A stretch of DNA of 39,922 nt, taken from assembly GCF_010093135.1 (NCBI RefSeq), contig NZ_PDWK01000028.1, positions 1 through 39,922 of the forward strand, written 5' to 3'. Each line of letters starts with the position of its first letter. Positions within the stretch are counted from its first letter, which is position 1. The translations under genes were made by a program, and so were the position numbers. Under the pieces are notes generated by a model. That model saw only the letters and a list, made by a program, of their open reading frames with translations, did no database searches and was not told the origin of the DNA. This stretch comes from Pseudoxanthomonas taiwanensis (lineage in GTDB: Bacteria; Pseudomonadota; Gammaproteobacteria; Xanthomonadales; Xanthomonadaceae). Positions 37,447-39,922 of the stretch are shown one piece after another.

Positions 37447-39492
37447 TCATTCTCCCCAGCGGAACTCGACGTCGAAGCCGAGGCGTTCCTCGCGCTCGCC
37501 GTCGTAGACGGGACGCGACCAGTTCACGCCGTACGTCAGGACCCGGCCCAGGGCGAACTGCCATTCGTGCTCGTAGCGCAGCGAGGGCACCCAGGCGCTG
37601 CCGAAACGCTCCTGCCAGTAGGGGCCGATCGAGGCGGTCAGGCGGTGGCGGAAATGCCGCTCGTAGTGGCGCCAGGCCAGATGATCGGCGCGCAGGCCCA
37701 GCTCCAACGAGCCGTCGCGCGACGGATTGAAGTAGGGCGCGTCGTCGCGGGTACCGCGACTGGCGTACGCGCCGAGGCTGGCGTCGAGCAGGAAGTGCGG
37801 CCGGGTCAGCACGCGCTGGTCCAGGCCGGCCGAGAACGCCGTGCGCACGTTGCCGTCGTCGTACCGGAAGCGCGTCACGCCGAGGTTCCAGGCGAATCGT
37901 TCGTCGCGCGCGTAGTTCATGGTCGCACCGACGCTGTCGGCGGTGATGCCGGCGGCGCGCGCCTGCAGCGAGGCATCCGGATCGTTGCGCCGGGCGTTCG
38001 TGGCGGCGCTCCACTGGTCGTTGAAGCGCCAGCCGACCGCCAGGTCGATGCCGGTGCCGCCGACCCGATCGTCGGCGTGGCTGGCCGCCAGGTGCGCGTC
38101 CAGGCGGTCGAACGCGTAGCGGACGCCCACGCTTTGCGTGCGATGGTGGATGCGCTCGCCGTCGAACTCCGCCCAGCGGTCGTCGGCCGAGGCGGTCAGC
38201 CGCCACCGGTCGTCCAGGATCGGCGTCTGCACCTCCACGCCGTAGCGTCCGTCGCGGCTGCCCAGCGGCGAACTGTCCGCACGGTCGTTGTCGTCGCTGC
38301 GTCCGATCGAGGCGTACGCGCGCCACTGCCAACCGCGATGCACGCGCCATGCCCGGTCCATGCGCATCACCGCCGGTTGTCCCGGGTAGTAGCGCAGGAG
38401 GTGGTCGCGCAGGGGCGCGGCGAGGTCGTCCCGTTGCAACGCCATCAGGGCGTCCACCTGGCCGATGCGGGCGCCGACGTCGCGCTCGTCGAGGGTCTGG
38501 GCCATGCGGAAGCGCTCCAGCGCCCGCTCCGGCCAGCCGCGCATCATGAAGACCTCGCCGAGCGAGGTGTGCAGGCCGCCGTTGGCCGGGCCGACGGTGG
38601 CCAGCGCCTCCAGCTCCGACTGCGCTTGCGGCAGGTAGCCGCTGTAGGCGCTGATCATGGCATGCGTGACGTCCGCGTCGTAGCGGCCCCAGTTCTCGTA
38701 GGGATTGCGCGCGCCGCGCTCGTATACCCAGGGCGGTTGCCGCGCGGCGTAGGCCTGCAGCTGCGCCAGGGCGAGGTCGGGCCGCTCGTACTCCAGCTGG
38801 GCGAAGGCCAGCTGCGTGCGCAGGACGGAGTTCTCCGGCGCCGTCTGCAGGGCCTTCTCCAGCACGCCGGCCGCTTCCCTCGGCCGCTGCAGGACCAACA
38901 GCGACTCGCCGATGGCGGGCAGCACGTAGTCGGGCACGTCCACGCCTTCGCGCCGCATCGATTCGTACTCGTCCACGACGCGCTGGTGCTCGCCGAGCTC
39001 GTTCAGCACGATCAGGCGGTCGAAGCGGACGGACAGCGGAACGTCCCGACCGTCCGGGTGCTGCGTGCGGAGATAGGTCTCGATCGCCGCTTCGGCGGCA
39101 CGGGCATCGTCCAGGCGGGTCTCGTCGCTGGCGCCCTGGGCCTCGCTCCAGGTGACCATCCGGCCCAGGCGCCGGGCTTCCAGCCATTCGCGCTCGTCGG
39201 CATCGAACAGCTCGGGACGGGCCTGGTACAGGGTCCATGCACGGTAGCCGCTGCCGATGTCGGCGAGCAGGAGCGCGCGCAGCTTGTACAGGCCGGGATC
39301 GTCCGGAGCGTGCGCGGCGGCGCGTTCCAGTGTGGAGAGGGCGGCGTACCACTGCCGGCCGTCGCGCAGTCGCCAGACGTCCTCGGCCGTGGGCGGCGCG
39401 GAGGTCGGGGGCGGGGTCTGGGCGACGCCGAGTCCTGGAATGCCGGCGCATGCGATCGCGACGCAAAGCGCCAGCGGGGAAGGAGAGGGCAT
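37447..39492 (-). CDS. pgaA: PgaA, outer-membrane PNAG export porin with TPR domain
   Basis: Outer-membrane protein of 681 aa (E. coli 807). Signal peptide MPSPSPLALCVAIACAG, cleavage near GVAQ. The periplasmic part, about residues 25-360, is made of TPR-like helices (GEVFMMRGWPERALERFRMAQ), which in E. coli bind deacetylated PNAG. The C-terminal half is beta-barrel-like, with alternating strands and a final FDVEFRWGE. The ATG at 39492 is supported by AGGGA five bases upstream and by the signal peptide; a 15-codon upstream extension would enter the promoter. It is shorter in the TPR part than E. coli PgaA. First gene of the pga operon, 11 bp before pgaB. Confidence 0.93.
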   Translation of the reverse strand: MPSPSPLALCVAIACAGIPGLGVAQTPPPTSAPPTAEDVWRLRDGRQWYAALSTLERAAAHAPDDPGLYKLRALLLADIGSGYRAWTLYQARPELFDADEREWLEARRLGRMVTWSEAQGASDETRLDDARAAEAAIETYLRTQHPDGRDVPLSVRFDRLIVLNELGEHQRVVDEYESMRREGVDVPDYVLPAIGESLLVLQRPREAAGVLEKALQTAPENSVLRTQLAFAQLEYERPDLALAQLQAYAARQPPWVYERGARNPYENWGRYDADVTHAMISAYSGYLPQAQSELEALATVGPANGGLHTSLGEVFMMRGWPERALERFRMAQTLDERDVGARIGQVDALMALQRDDLAAPLRDHLLRYYPGQPAVMRMDRAWRVHRGWQWRAYASIGRSDDNDRADSSPLGSRDGRYGVEVQTPILDDRWRLTASADDRWAEFDGERIHHRTQSVGVRYAFDRLDAHLAASHADDRVGGTGIDLAVGWRFNDQWSAATNARRNDPDASLQARAAGITADSVGATMNYARDERFAWNLGVTRFRYDDGNVRTAFSAGLDQRVLTRPHFLLDASLGAYASRGTRDDAPYFNPSRDGSLELGLRADHLAWRHYERHFRHRLTASIGPYWQERFGSAWVPSLRYEHEWQFALGRVLTYGVNWSRPVYDGEREERLGFDVEFRWGE

Positions 39493-39522
39493 GGGGGTCC
39501 CTGGGTGATGCTGAGGGGTGTT

Positions 39523-39551
39523 GGTAAATCGTGACACAAGTCACGTGCCAA
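39523..39551 (-). promoter_or_regulatory. Candidate pga promoter
   Basis: Minus-strand TTGGCA (39551-39546), 17-bp spacer, TTTACC (39528-39523). The -35 is good and the -10 weak (3 of 6). The expected start lies about 25 nt before the pgaA ATG, leaving the AGGGA ribosome site inside the mRNA. Confidence 0.4.
39531..39544. promoter_or_regulatory. CRP/Clp-type operator in the pga promoter
   Basis: GTGA-CACAAG-TCAC, the central part of a perfect palindrome CGTGAC-ACAA-GTCACG (39530-39545). It matches the GTGA-N6-TCAC core recognised by CRP and by Clp of Xanthomonadaceae. It fills the spacer between the candidate -35 and -10 boxes, a position that would suit repression. Assignment to Clp is an inference. 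Confidence 0.5.
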
Positions 39552-39758
39552 GTTTGTAACCCCGGCGCATCACGCGCCGATGCCGCCGCGGCGCGCCCTA
39601 GGCCCGGTTGTTTGCGCTAACAGGTTGATCGGGAGACGGAAAATGCCGGAAGTGGCGCGGCCCGACATGACGCGCCGTGACAGATGTGACCTATCGGGCC
39701 ACCTTTTGGCATCCGCGATATCGATCGATTTGCGGAAATTGTTCGACCCGGATGATCG
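39552..39758. other. Intergenic region upstream of pgaA, lower GC
   Basis: About 200 bp without a supported gene, noticeably less GC-rich than the rest. It contains two direct GTGAC motifs (CGTGACAGATGTGACC, around 39669-39684) and AT-rich stretches such as GCGATATCGATCGATTTGCG. Probably regulatory for pgaA or for a gene to the right; no further element is identifiable. Confidence 0.4.
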
Positions 39759-39922
39759 GTGCGCGCACGTCCGGATCCACGGCCGGCGAAGCGGGCGGGG
39801 GCGGCGCGCGGGACGAACTTCCGCTCGCTGACGGCGGCTCGGCACGCCCGGTCCGCGGCCACGGTGGGGGGGGGCGGCAGCGAGCGCATCCTGCCGGAGG
39901 GCGACAACGAGCTGGTGCGCGG
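39759..39922 (+). CDS. Possible partial gene at the right edge, unrecognised
   Basis: After the TGA at 39753-39755 this frame is open to the window end. Possible starts are GTG 39759 and GTG 39864. The last codons (SERILPEGDNELVR) look like real protein with G or C at every third position, and LPEGDNELVR is weakly like the second half of a HAMP linker. Directly after GTG 39864 is a run of nine G, so the reading frame upstream of it is uncertain. No ribosome site is evident. It may be a gene start, a truncated fragment or chance. Confidence 0.22.
   Translation, partial: MRARPDPRPAKRAGAARGTNFRSLTAARHARSAATVGGGGSERILPEGDNELVR

Noticed and set aside
34440-39534. Long plus-strand frames opposite the pga genes
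   Set aside because: Antisense shadows; pgaABCD are intact on the minus strand with signal peptides and ribosome sites.

Overview
This 39.9 kb window is very GC-rich, with G or C at nearly every third codon position. It looks like the chromosome of a member of the Xanthomonadaceae (Lysobacter, Luteimonas, Pseudoxanthomonas or Stenotrophomonas-like). The main reasons are the arginine cluster of the Xanthomonas type (acetylornithine carbamoyltransferase, argG, acetylcitrulline deacetylase, a fused NAG kinase/synthase, argC, argH, proB, proA), a zinc-less DksA with a lysine-rich tail, and FolE2. Genes are tightly packed. I see no tRNA, rRNA, CRISPR array, insertion sequence or prophage.

Layout. 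1-3508 (-): mfd, lacking only its C-terminal edge. 3575-8849: single housekeeping genes (GNAT, CDF transporter, rlmJ, REC-Hpt regulator, rlmD, orphan higA). 8886-10604: epmB and efp, divergent; EpmB acts in the modification of EF-P. 10608-13386 (+): mtaD-ubiG-HAD phosphatase. 13457-15263 (+): an unassigned protein and folE2. 15488-17927 (-): a translationally coupled yidD-dihydroorotase-M23 peptidase operon. 18033-19148 (+): the tailed DksA with a clear promoter and terminator. 19225-21143 (-): cysS and sufE. 21312-21878 (+): a secreted YcfJ-like protein. 22167-32473 (+): the arginine and proline cluster, preceded by a leader. 32480-33721 (-): an MFS transporter. 33823-39492 (-): pgaABCD for poly-N-acetylglucosamine. 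The last ~375 bp hold a probable regulatory region and perhaps the start or a fragment of another gene.

The most interesting signal is upstream of the arginine operon. Between a candidate promoter and the acetylornithine carbamoyltransferase gene lies a 33-codon open frame (21929-22030) with Arg codons at 14, 22, 24 and 25. It is followed by a perfect intrinsic terminator with T6 (22058-22080). The last codons and stop of the leader contain a 7-base segment exactly complementary to the terminator's 5' arm. That is the layout of classical ribosome-mediated attenuation, here with arginine as the sensed amino acid. I know of this mechanism for his, trp, leu, ilv, phe and thr operons, but not for arg. 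It is a hypothesis from sequence.

Other points of note are a CRP/Clp-type palindrome inside the candidate pga promoter, a DksA with three of four zinc cysteines replaced and an altered coiled-coil tip, several genes whose -10 box lies only 6-9 nt before the start codon (candidate leaderless mRNAs), an in-frame duplicated copy of the M23 gene's last codons, and substitutions in conserved motifs of RlmD and dihydroorotase.
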